Shown here in pieces: positions 46,315 through 57,835 of a stretch of DNA of 64,000 nucleotides. A model generated the notes under the pieces. That model was given only the letters and a program-made list of their open reading frames with translations. It was not told the origin of the DNA and searched no databases. The number at the start of each line of letters is the position of its first letter. The first letter of the stretch is position 1. The stretch covers positions 4,357,040 through 4,421,039 of the forward strand of contig CAJSYZ010000009.1 in assembly GCA_910574455.1 (NCBI GenBank), given 5' to 3'. This stretch comes from Trichaptum fuscoviolaceum (taxonomy: Eukaryota > Basidiomycota > Agaricomycetes > Hymenochaetales > Trichaptaceae). A program made the translations under genes and the position numbers.

Positions 46315-47045
46315 ATATGAATGCGGTCGCGGTCTGGCTCGTACCCACGCCCTTGCGGATGGACTGCTTCTTCGTGACGATCTCCGTGTTCAAGTTCCTG
46401 GCGCGAATGTCAGTGCGATGTTCAGTGCACTGGGCATGTCCTTTCCCCATCCCGACCTGTCCGGCGTACAGAACTCACAGATGGCGCGCACGCTCGTCAG
46501 CTTGAGGCTGGCGTTTAGGGTGAACCGTAGCGTGGCAGGGCTGGACAGATTCGCAGGCGGGAGCGGGTGTTGGTTGGAGTGGAACTGGATCTCTATTGCT
46601 GAGATTCCCAGAACCATTGGGATTGCGTACTGGCAGCCAGATAGAACGAGGCATGTTGTCATTTGCAGGTTTTAACAGACTTTGCTTTTCGTGCTCCTTA
46701 CGCCAGTGGCATACTCACTGCGTACGCCTTCGTAGTCATTCGGCGATGCTCCTTTGCCACTATTTTGACTTCCAGAAGAACCGCCGCATATCAGACTTTC
46801 TCTGTGTAATAGGTCGACACGGAGGCTCGTACGGGTGGTTCTTCGAGCAGCATAGCTTGAGAATAGAGCATGAGGAATTGACGAAGGTTGAGGCGATGGA
46901 GGTCGAGGAGCTTGACACCAGCTCGTCTGAACAGAACGAATGTCCAGAGGTAAAGGCTGGACCAAATGAAAGTGGTTACCGGAGTCGATTGCATGACGTT
47001 AAGATTGCACTGCTGTTTGTCCAGATTGGAGACATTACGAGAATG
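46315..47045 (+). CDS. Gene Q, unit 3: best-preserved copy, unknown function
   Basis: The frame reading RDDLRVQVPGANVSAMF, ALGMSFPHPDLSGVQ, LVSLRLAFRV and CWLEWNWISIAEIP is open to about 46672. A second block, 46860-47045, reads ELTKVEAMEVEELDTSSSEQ then GYRSRLHDVKIALLFVQ and ends at a GTAAGA donor. The join between blocks and the start codon are unresolved. Alternating hydrophobic residues suggest beta structure in the first block. No family recognised. Confidence 0.35.
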
Positions 47046-47979
47046 GTAAGAAGCCATCGATCGCGATCACGCAGACCGTGAGATAAGAGATGCAACTCAA
47101 GAAGAGGAGCGATAAGAAGGTGTGAACACGAGAGTTGCCAGACGGAAAGGCTTGGGAAATGCTTCTGGACGATACAGAGTTGAGAACAAGTGGAGGAGGG
47201 TTGGTACTATCGGCTTATCAGTATAGCATCTCGAACTTAGTCAACGGAGGTAAGAGACAAGAGGAAGCCGTAAACACTCATCGATAAAATTAATCCTTCC
47301 GAGACGACTGGCTCCTAATACCTTCGTAGTCCTCCGATCTCAGCCAACTATGACTGCAGATATGACGCACGCACTCCGCTTGGCCCCTGGCGATCATCGC
47401 CGATCCTTCGCGGTCGATGCTATCCGATTGACAATTCAGATCGGAATTGACTAAGAAAGTCACCGGATATTGACGACAGTAGAAGGAATCCCAACACCCT
47501 TGTTCATTCATAGAATAGCTTTATTAAGTCCGTTGATGTCCCTAACAGTTTGCCCCTGGTGAGAAATTTTATCCATGGTAACAAGCAGGAAAACATCGTG
47601 ATGAGACAGTTGCGGTATGGCGGTGGTTCAACCACGTTCCCACGGTTCCAGGCACAATAACCTCGCCGACTCCGAGTCCCCCTTATTCTGATCTTTGGTC
47701 GATTGACCATGTCTAGCGATTGCACCAATACCCGCACTTCATCGTTAGGAAGTATTGCACTGACTTGCCCAGTATTACAATTCTGGTGCCCTGCGGTAGA
47801 GAAAACGCAAATCACTTTCGTATTGATTTCTACGGGAGATAATGTCGGCGATAACAAAAGGACCATACGCATTACAGTATAGGACAGTGGACTAATGTGA
47901 CACTAGGAAAATGTGTTTCTTCCTCGATCAGCAGCAACGGAGAGCCCAGCACAAGCTCTGTCCAAGTATCGACCCCAGC

Positions 47980-50900
47980 CACCTTACTGCCCGCACCAGG
48001 GCCCTCCTTTCCTGAACAGACCAAACCAATCTAATTCATGGAACCGCCAACTTCATTCACCAGCACGCTTCGCCACTCGTAGAACCTCGCAAACGCTACC
48101 TCGTGGTCCTTTCCAGCATCCAGCAAGGGAATTGTGCAGAGAATGCAACTTGAAGGTTGCCGAGGGTTGCAGAGTAAAGGGGTCCGTGGGCGATGAGGGC
48201 GTTTGCAGTCGGTGGGGTCGCCGACGGGGTTCAACGCGCTGCTGCACATGTATAATAAGCAACAATCGAACCCCCTCCACCGGCGAAGGACTGCGTAGAA
48301 GAAAACGGCATGCATGCGCAAGGAGGTGAGAGCTGTGAGGAGCTGCGCGAGGTCGGGTCGTTCTTGTGAGTATCGTGAAAGCGACTGGGGCAGAACGGCC
48401 AATAGTCCTTGGTTATGATTGCACGGTACGTCCGGATGAAGAACGATGCCTGACAAGGAGGGAAATGGGGCCATGAGAAAGAGGACGAGAAGGAAGACGC
48501 AATGCCGAGCAAGGTTAGAACCAGAAGAGAATGGCCGTCATAGTGGATCTTCATAGTCCTTCCGAGTTGACGCAGATTGGGCGCAAGAAGCGATCCACAT
48601 ACGAGCGTCGTGTCCGGCTTTTCCTGATCGCCGAACGACATTCGACCCAGCTCAACTTCTCTGTCCCTCGCTGTAATCTCATTCCCCGCCATCGGTGTGC
48701 ACATGTTTGTCACGGAGGGGTATAAACCATGCAAGTCAGATGGAACACGGAGACTAGACAGACAGAGAAGGGGAGGACAGTCGGAAGGCCTGTGTCCGCC
48801 TAAAATGTGTCTCGCGACATGGTGGGTGAGCGACCGGGCTGTCGGGGCGAAGGACAAGCACGCTCGGTCAAGTTGGGCTTTGCGCACCATTAAACAAGAT
48901 GTTCGCGTTCAACATGTCACCACCGTACTACGTAGCAGAAGCGTCGAGAGGTGCGAACAGAGATCGTAAAGAGTGCAAAGACTCTGCATCCACGGCGTTA
49001 TCGACAACATCCGGGCTCAGGAGTCTACGTACGGTGCAGAACCAGTCTCGGCCAGGTCATTACAGAGAGTAGCGGTGACAGACCTGAACAGAGAGAGGGA
49101 AGTTAGTATTGGTCGTGCAAGGTATGTCATAATCAAGACAGAATCGACATGCAGTCTCATACGCCCGATAAGACGTCGAAGTTAATTAATTTGAAAGGTC
49201 TCTTTCTCTCTGGACCGCACGGAAAGGCAACACTCACTTTTCGTCATCGGTTGCATATGTACACGCGTGCGCAATGAGGCGTTTTGACGTTTTGATGAGG
49301 AGGCACAGCGATCGCCAGTGTTGCGGGACGCCCAATCTGAAGAAGGTCTTGGTAATCTCCAGATGCTATCCGGCACGCGCTTTCGGATGCCCTTGCAGTA
49401 ATGAAGGAAGGAAGAGGGAGATGGACTCGGGCAAAGACGGCTCGACGTACGGCAGGAAGGCAGGAAGTGGTGGCCCATCGACGCGAAGACAAAGTCGATG
49501 GTGGGAGTCTGCGGCAATTCGGATCTCCACGTAAATGGCTAGTTTGGCTTCAAAGAGCCTATCGTCTCTAATCGACTCGGTGTCGTCATCTTCGATATTG
49601 ATAGTCGAAATTACGTAGTTGCCAATGTGAAAAGCTCGGAAAGCTTTTGATCAGCTAGAACAGTCAGCCTTGGGTAAATCAGGATTTGAGGAATGCTCAC
49701 CAGAGCCCAACTACTCGAGTTTCTGTGTCTCTAACAACGTCGACATTACCTGGCTGATGTGGGAGCGAGTCGGCTCCAACAGCTCTCGCCAGTGCGTCGG
49801 TGGGAGAGTTGTACTCCCTCAAACGTGTGTTGCCCGTCTTGACGCCATTGAAGGCCTACATATCGCATCTGCGCAGTACGACGAAATGCCTTCCTTCAAT
49901 ATAGCCTCCAAGACTGACACCTCTCAGAACCATCCCATCTCCTTTCATTCTCTAAACAAAATGTGGGAGTGCTTCAGCTTATCCATCGTCGGTGCTACGG
50001 AAGGAAGTTACTCGCGACGTGTACGTGTCGACCCCGGTCGCGCCAGAAGCGGCCGCCTTGACCTAGAGCGGCGCGGTGTTGAACGGGCCCGAGAGGCGCT
50101 CGATGAGAAGTGCGAGGTAGCCTTCGACAACTTCCTGCAGCAGCTCAAGCAGCATAACAAGCGTCGTACATGCCAGGCGCTGCGTCGCAAGATCAGCAAC
50201 GAGCACCATGGAGGCTGAGTTGAACGCGACGTACGTGTTGAAGAACCTCCCCGACATCCACTAGGAAAGGTAGCCGATAGCCGTGCACATGCCGGCATCG
50301 TGGTCTTGAAGTCAACGCTGGAAGAATGGCCAGACCTGTGGCATGGCCAGTCTCATGTATCCCGAGTGTTCGCGACGACAACACCAAGCGAGATCATCGC
50401 GCCACGACGCGCATCTTGAATTGGACATGCACTCGACAAGCCGCACTTGATGAGGTTGCTGAACGCAAGGAGATTTATGCCGGAAGGAATGACGTTGCGA
50501 GCGTGTCGATGATGTGCAGCGCGGAACGCGAATGTATCTTCATGGGTTCGGCCCTACTAGTTGAGGAATGGCATTGTTCAGCAGAGATACCTCCTGCATT
50601 CTTTATCAGTACACGACGACTTGTGATGACCGTAACAACGCACCAAGATCAACAACGGCTAAGCAACATCGAAGACATACCTCACTCTCTGCTCACTGCC
50701 CGCAACCATGGGCCGCCGCACAGTACACCGCCATTTTCGTCTGGAAATCCCGAATGTCGTCCTTCTCCTCAACTCGCTCTCAATGCACGTTACCGATGGG
50801 TGCGCGCACGTCGCCGCTCTCTGTACTTTGCAGGAAACTCTCGAAACTCTGACAGGGTGGTCGAGAGCTACAGCTAGTGATCGTGAAGACGCAAGATGCA
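47980..50900 (-). pseudogene. Gene M, unit 3: decayed Kap123/importin-4-type karyopherin beta
   Basis: The most readable of the three similar copies. The exon ending at a GTGAGC donor gives TRLREYNSPTDALARAV; the next gives DDTESIRDDRLFEAK, YVEPSLPESISLFLPSLLQ and LEITKTFFRLGVPQHW. The phase to the GTGAGT donor is the same as in unit 4. A TAG (plus-strand CTA at 49366-49368) replaces the Trp or Glu codon found in units 1 and 2. The following exon (SVTATLCNDLAETGSAPY) also has a TGA that unit 1 lacks. The first exons (FESFLQ, matching LLQDPENGKVR of unit 4) lie near 50830. Confidence 0.65.
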
Positions 50901-51728
50901 AAATGAAAGTCTGGAGAGCGGCGTTACTAGATTGTCACATCCTTCAAGTTGACCGTGACCGTGACTCCCCGGCGGAGTTCCGGAATCAACTTCAAGTTGG
51001 CCGCCGATTGCGGACCTGCACTCTTCTTCCGACGTTCATCACAGGCCAGCCCAGATGAAACTGGATTTAAGCTCTCCACTGCACGCTGACCAACTCACCG
51101 GACTTCTTCTCATATTATTTCAAGCAACTAGTAATTGCTGTACTACAAAGAGTCGCAGGTCAGTCACAAGGTCAGAACACCAGGCAAGTTGTTGTGAATG
51201 AAAGAGAAGAAGTAGGGATATCCTATCACCTGATGTAAGAGCCGTTTCATGGTTCAAGACGGAGGTCATTCAATGGTGTCGCCCTTTATCGCCGATGGAT
51301 CACGATCTTCCGCCTCCCTTCATCAGCGCACAATGCAAGAGGTGATCCACGCCCTTTGCCTTCTGATTCGGTTCTTCATCATCGAGCCAACGCTTACAAC
51401 GCCCATACGTCAGTCTTTCTATCCCGAGGGCCAGGAGCACGTGGCATTATCTGGCGATGGCGAAACCTCAAAGCACTATGGGAACTAGGTTACAGGAAGA
51501 CTTCAAGTTTAAGCTTCGCGGACGATGTAATGAGATCTGACTTCGCAAGGGTTCGAACCTCTCATACCGAAGATTCGGATCAGCGCCGGAATTGATCCTT
51601 CTATTACTGCTGTCATTCGCAACCCTGCCTTGCGTTGTACGCATGCTCTATATTAGAGTCCATTCTCATCAGCGAAGAAGACTCTCTTTCCTCCCACTTC
51701 CCACATCCTTCTGCTCGCAGTCGACGAT

Positions 51729-54700
51729 ATGCCAGGTTCGTCCTTTCGTACTGCGAGTTACGGTTCTTGCTGACGAACTTTTGCAGATCCAGAAATAGGT
51801 TTGCAATTGCCAGTAGCTCACATCCAATGAGATATTGATGACGTCTAGGTGTCAATACGACCCAAATTCCGAACGATATCCTTCTCCGACTTGTTGGTGC
51901 CACGGAGGAAATCCGCGACCTTCTTCGCCAGAAGGCAGGTCAAGGAATTGGTAAGATGCAATTCCCAGAGCTTCATCGCACGCTAATTTGTAACTCAGAG
52001 TCAGCTCAGCAAATCGACCAAGCTTTACAGAAAGACGAAGATCCACCAGAAGTAGCAGTCACTAATCAGGATCCTCCCAACGACCATGCGGCAATCGATG
52101 AGATCAACGATCACAGTAAGTGATTGTATATGTAAGATGATGGTTACTGTCTTGGCTCAGATGTATAAACAGACAATTGGCTAAGCGTTGAAAAGATAGC
52201 GGAATACAGAATCAGATGTGCAAAGCACAAAAGGTATTCAACTCGATCTACCTCATCGATCACAGACTGATACTATGAACATCTATTCAAGCGAGTGTAA
52301 GAAGATGCAGGTGGAGGTATGTTACAGAGCTTTGTTGAATAAATAATCTCACAATGAAAAAAAAATAGTTGGGATGCTTTATTGCACACTTGGGCATTGT
52401 CGGGGGCGATAAAAAAGAAATTAAAACTGCAGAATTACTACGGAACGAATTACTTGAACCCGTGCGATACCTGGAGAAGGCTTTCGATGCGACTACCGAT
52501 GGTAAGTGGTCCTATTTTGTAGGCGAAGGTATTGCATGAGTGCCGACGGTTTGTTAGGGAGACCGACTGCGATGGAGGGAGTTTTCTGGTCCTTCGATAG
52601 GCTTGATGACTTCGTTCGTGATTTCGCTTCCAGCCCGCACCAGAAAGATGCAGTTTATCCTGATAAAGTCAAACAATGGAGGAGCGTCACCTTAGTGAGT
52701 TCAGAGTACATCTTGCGTATGCAAAGGATTAATCCTTCTACACAAAGAATGGATTGCGTAAAATCCGCGGTAAGGATCAAAGTCCATCAACGCGAAGTTT
52801 GATCTCCAATGAAGCTTGATATAGACCTCGTATATGGTGATAAATTTGTTGAATGCTTGGAATACATCCATGACGTCTCCTTCTCCGAGATGGAAACGGC
52901 GATAGGCGATGTCGTTGAAGCACTGACAACATTCGAAGAGAAATGTAAGTAGTTAAGTGCTGTGAATCTCTGGTATTGTTTACGTTCTCTAATCGTGGCC
53001 GTCTTGATTCTCACGTAGCTGCGAGTGAGTGGCTAGCGAGGCAGAAGATAAAGGACTACGAAAACCGATGTGCGGAATACATAAAGATTGTCTTCCCATC
53101 CACGAATGGGATCGGAGAGCAGGGTGCTTGGCCAGAGTCTCATGAGTACGAGTACTTCGGAAAACGACTTGCAGAGCACAGAAGGTATGGCATCCCGTAT
53201 ACGTATCACTATCCGATCTGACATGCTCGTCTTTAGATTGTGTGAGGACATGCGGGTAGAGGTAAGTAAGTAGCTTCTGCAACTCAGATGTTGCTTTAAC
53301 GACATTTCAGTTGGACCACCTTGCAACTCACTATATTATTATCGGAGGTGACAAGGTGGTCATTAAAGCAACAAATATGCTCAAGAAGGAGCTACTCTCT
53401 CATGCTCAGTATCTTGAGAATGCCCTTCTTAGTCGACCGGGAGGTTGGTAATATGCCATGTGATGGGCGAGCAAGCTATAATATGCAGTTTTAATAGATT
53501 TCCGAACGGAAATGAGTAACGTGATTCAAAGCCTTCTATTTGCTGTCATTCGCTTTCAAAGCAGTCTCTATCATCAAAAACACGCGTTTTACTTCCGAAA
53601 AGTCAAGCAATGGGTAACCTGTACATGGGTGAGTACCGCGTCTATGGTGCACATGTAACATTGGCTCATTAACGCATAGATCGGAGTGCACAGAATTTTG
53701 AGTATGCAAAAAGGAGATTGTCGATGGTAACTGTATTTCTGACGGTATCGTTGGTTTAGGTTTGTTGCAACGCGGGGAAGAGTTTCAATGCATGTCTTAC
53801 GCCTGCAACACTTTCCTTTCTGAATTTGACCGCGCGATGATCGGTATGACGCATGGAGAACTAGTGAAATCGGAAGAGAAGTCCTTCAACGCAGTACCGG
53901 AAGAACTGAAGACGTTCGGAAAGGAGTGTAAGTAGCCTGGCATACATCATATTAATACTATCTCTGACTGCAAACTAGCACTGCCGAAATTCCTTGTTGA
54001 CCAGATGGAGAGGGACACGACACGATATATCAACTTAACGACGATCGCTACCTTCTTCTCCAGCGTGACAGCGACCACGCTCCAATTCACGTACGCACCG
54101 ACGGACTCGGAACCGTCCAACTCCTTGAGAGGAGTAGTCAACCTCTTCTGGTTCTTGTCGCTAGTCTTCAGTGTATCGTCGGGTGTGAGTAGCTTGCTGG
54201 GCCTGACGTGGAGGAAGTCTTCGATGTGCGTGACCTTTTTCATCTATAATCTAGGCAATACTGATGAGTGTTGAAGATACGACTCTCGTGTTCCTCCAAA
54301 ACTGATTCGCATATGGTTTGACAAGGCACCCATGTTGTTCCTGATTATTGCGGCTGTCGCTTTCGTCATTGGGCTAAATATGTTTGCATACTTGTCTCTT
54401 CAGGTTCGTCATAACATTAAAGATTCAGAATACAGTCTAATATATAGCCAGCCACGATATGTCTCACTCTCAACGACCATTCTCACCGGACTGCACGGCG
54501 CGTGCTTACTGACCGTTACGACTTGGTTTATATACCAACTTAAGCATGACTCAGTCTGGGCGAAGTGGATTGGAAAGGTATTACAGTGGATTAGAGGTCT
54601 CAGAGTTTGGATGTGGATCAGGAATGCTTGGGAGTTGATCGGGAAAGCCTGGAAGTGGATTAAAGGTCCAGAAATCTGGAGATGGGTTCGACACCCCCGG

Positions 54701-55755
54701 CAGCAATACAGTGAACATCTGCATCTGCAGCGCAACGTCTTCTGGTATTTCCGCCTTTTCGAGGTGACGCTCAGTTCAGGCTGACAATTTAGTGTAGGGC
54801 ATTCGGGATGGACAACCGCGTAGCGCGGCTAAACCACGACATAGACTGGGATCTGGACTATCCAGGGCCGTATCTCCCTTCTAAGTTCATCCGCTGCATT
54901 GTATATCCGATCAAGAGATGCTGGCTGGCAACAAAGAAGGCACTTTCCATCCTCAGTCACACTGTCCGGGCGCATATATGCGCTCCCTCTCATACTGTAG
55001 ACGCAGGAGACGACGTTGAGAGGGGAGAAAGTGGTAGACGAAAGGAAGCGGAAGCACCAGAGGAAACCTCCTCGGAAACCCCTGCCATGAAAGCAAAGAA
55101 CGAGTTTTGTGGATCTTTGCAGAAGATCTTTAGTGACACCAATTGCGTGAACTTAATCATGGAGAAAATTGACTATTGGGAAGACGAGATGTAAGGACCT
55201 CCATTTCTGTAAATGACAAGCCTACTAAATTGAATTAGCATCGATGATGACGACGACTTCAAACAGCGGTTCAAGAGTATGTTCTGGGGCTACCCGGATC
55301 TCTTTGATAAAATGTGCGGAGAGTTTCGCCCCGCATTGGTTAAAGCACGCGAGAAAAGATTCAAGAGGATGACGGAAGAGCAGGAGGAGCAAAACATGTC
55401 AATGGGGCATGTCGGAATTGGGCCTATAGTACCTGAAACCACCGAGACGGGCCAAGATGAGCACGACACCGCTCCTGTCCTAACCCAATCAGGCCAGACC
55501 ATTTCCTTTGATGAGATGCCAGGATCATTGGATGTGACACAGATAGATGCTCGGCCGGATAGTCAAGGACAACTGGACAGCCATCCTCCCACTCTGGATG
55601 ACCACATCTTGTTTATTGGATCGGGAAACACAGACGCATTAAAATCTACGTCTGGCGATTCAATCCCGCAGACGGAACCAGGCGCGAGAGCTACAAAAAC
55701 TAACGAGATCGAGGAAGTCCTGTCCACACTGGAGAGCGAAAACGAAGGATCGTGA
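51729..55755 (+). CDS. Gene P copy 4: intact 21-exon gene, 982-residue membrane protein
   Basis: Exons: 51729-51735, 51787-51798, 51849-51950, 51999-52115, 52173-52233, 52292-52316, 52369-52501, 52558-52694, 52748-52769, 52825-52944, 53019-53184, 53237-53261, 53311-53443, 53498-53628, 53714-53726, 53760-53927, 53979-54225, 54277-54403, 54452-54744, 54798-55190, 55239-55755. They sum to 2949 nt with every phase matching. The protein starts MPDPEIGVNTTQIPND. Two related helical modules follow (about residues 100-300 and 300-500), then three membrane helices (about 490-520, 550-575, 590-615), a Trp-rich stretch (VWMWIRNAWELIGKAWKWIKG), a basic segment and an acidic tail. No signal peptide. No known catalytic motif, and the biochemical role is unknown. 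Microexons 9 and 15 (22 and 13 nt) are inferred from phase; exon 15 could be 10 nt. Confidence 0.85.
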
Positions 55756-57780
55756 ATAGTGCAAAGCAAGGAGAGTTCGTGATAGGGACGTCGGAGGTTG
55801 TGAAACGGGTATGTATAGTAAAAATTTCCAGTGAAGTCTTGAGATTCACATGTATAGGATTCATTTCCACTGAGTAAGCTGGACGTAGTTCAGTGATTGC
55901 TGTTTTTCATTTCATATTTCTTGTTTAGTGAATTTTGCTATGTAGTTAACCTTTGCTGATGCGATAACGATGAATGTTAAACCTTCAGCTCATGTGCTCA
56001 ATCGCTTATTAACTTCGCAATATCTTGCTCACCATGGCAGAGCAAGACTCTATTGATATCAAGCTGACAGCAGACCACGATACATAGATGAGAACATGAT
56101 TTGACACACACACTGACAATCAGATCCAACCTCCTTATACATACAGCCTACATATCCAGAAAGAAATCGATGACAGCAAACAAGTTCATGTACAAGAATA
56201 TTAGTCATATCAAGAGTACGCGCCATAGCAAAGCGTCACTTGCCTCACGCAGGCAAGCATTGTCAAGGAAAGCGACGCTTACCAGGCCGACCCAACCTGA
56301 AAGTATGTACGCATTGGTGTGTGAGCTTTATACAGAGAGAATGCGGAAAGTTCGATAGCAGATCCGGGTGGAAGCCGAAGATATGGAGGCGATGAATGAA
56401 GGGCGAGTGTAGAATGAGTGTGAGATGTACCAAGATACTCGAGGTGCGTGAGCGGATAGTTAGTGGCTTGAGGAAAACTTCCGTTTGTACCGTGTTTTCC
56501 GATCCATCCCCCAAAGCTCATCATCCTCTCTCTTCCCTGATACAAACATGGGGAGACTTCCAGCAGAAGGCTCATCGGACTATTCAAGGTACACACGCTC
56601 ACATTGTTCCTCACGATGTCCAGTGGAATTTGAGCTGCATGGTGAGGTCTACTTGCCCGATTACATAGATCGCCGCACAGAACAGAACAGAAACGGGGCT
56701 GTGGTCGACTCAAGCCTGGACGTGACCATTCGGATGATCAAATTAAGTAAGTGATGAAAAGCGACTACGGTGCAGAGAGGGTTTCGCAATACAGTAAGGC
56801 GATGCGAGGGAGATGCTCAATTTAAAGATTAAGAAAAGGTTGTTCTTGTATGGGTTGTGGAGCGGTGGCAAAGCGAAAAGGTAAAGAGATTTTGGTCGTG
56901 ATTGAACGGAGAATAAGTACGGGGAGGGATTATGTCATTGAGCATATCATGAGGTAGGAGGGAATGGTATGATTGAGTGCGGCAGTTTTCAGAGGGAGAT
57001 GTGACAGATGAAGAGGGGGAAGGATGGTCTTGTCGACTTGTATCTTCAGCGTAGTGTTGTAGGTACATTCTCTCACGGACCACCTTCAGAATTCTCCGAT
57101 CTTGTGCCGGCGATGATGCACCCACTCCTGACGATCATCGCCGATCCTCCGAAGTCCATGTTGTTCAACCGGCCTTACGTTTCTGGATGACCAAGAAAGA
57201 GTCAGTACGTCTGCGCTAAGTGGTTGGTGGCGGCTAGTACCCCTGCAGTGCAGAGAACGGCGTGACGGACCGTAGAGTTTTCCCTTCCCTTCCACCCATT
57301 CCCTCCTGCCTTTTGTCTTCTGTTGACGACACGGTCCTGCCCGGTTGAGTATGTGCTGCTCCACGAGGCGTGCGCACATGCGCGGAGGCTGGCTTGTCTG
57401 TCAAAAATGGAACGTTGTCTGTTCCAGGTGATAAAACGTGGGGCTAGGGAGATAGAACTTGAAAGACGGAGATGAATGCACCGTACTTTCGAATCAGCAC
57501 CTTCATAATGCCACTGTGCATTCCCCAGTGCTCAATATGGTCATTGGTATCCTTAAGCTCCTCGGTTGTTAGCTGGAAGGCGGGTTAGGTTGCCACGAAC
57601 CGGCATCGTCCGAAAGGGTTCGTGGACGAGTCATTGTCTAACGAGGTATCGTAGAAGAGTCGAGGGTGCAGGCCAAGTGAGACGCTGAGGGTGGCGCGCA
57701 AGCCGGTATACACATCACAGCACTTTTATTCTGATTTCCTACAATGAAACAGAAAGCAATCTTCCACAAATCATCGTAAG
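55756..57780. other. Diverged spacer of unit 4
   Basis: Does not match the gene Q region of units 1-3. One plus-strand stretch, about 56540-56754 (VEFELHGEVYLPDYIDRR, then DVTIRMIKLSK and a GTGATG donor), looks protein-like, but no family or gene model could be supported. The rest is AT-rich spacer. Confidence 0.4.
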
Positions 57781-57835
57781 ACCAGCTACCTGAATCTTCC
57801 CAGGCTGGTCCGCCTTCTACACCTGCACAATTTGG

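Noticed and set aside
48231..48890. 219-codon minus-strand ORF in unit 3
   Set aside because: Ser/His/Pro-rich, not conserved in frame in units 1, 2 and 4, and overlaps the decayed gene M region.
49670..50218. 182-codon plus-strand ORF opposite gene M in unit 3
   Set aside because: The minus strand reads as karyopherin HEAT repeats with splice sites; the plus ORF is an antisense shadow, although antisense transcription is not excluded.
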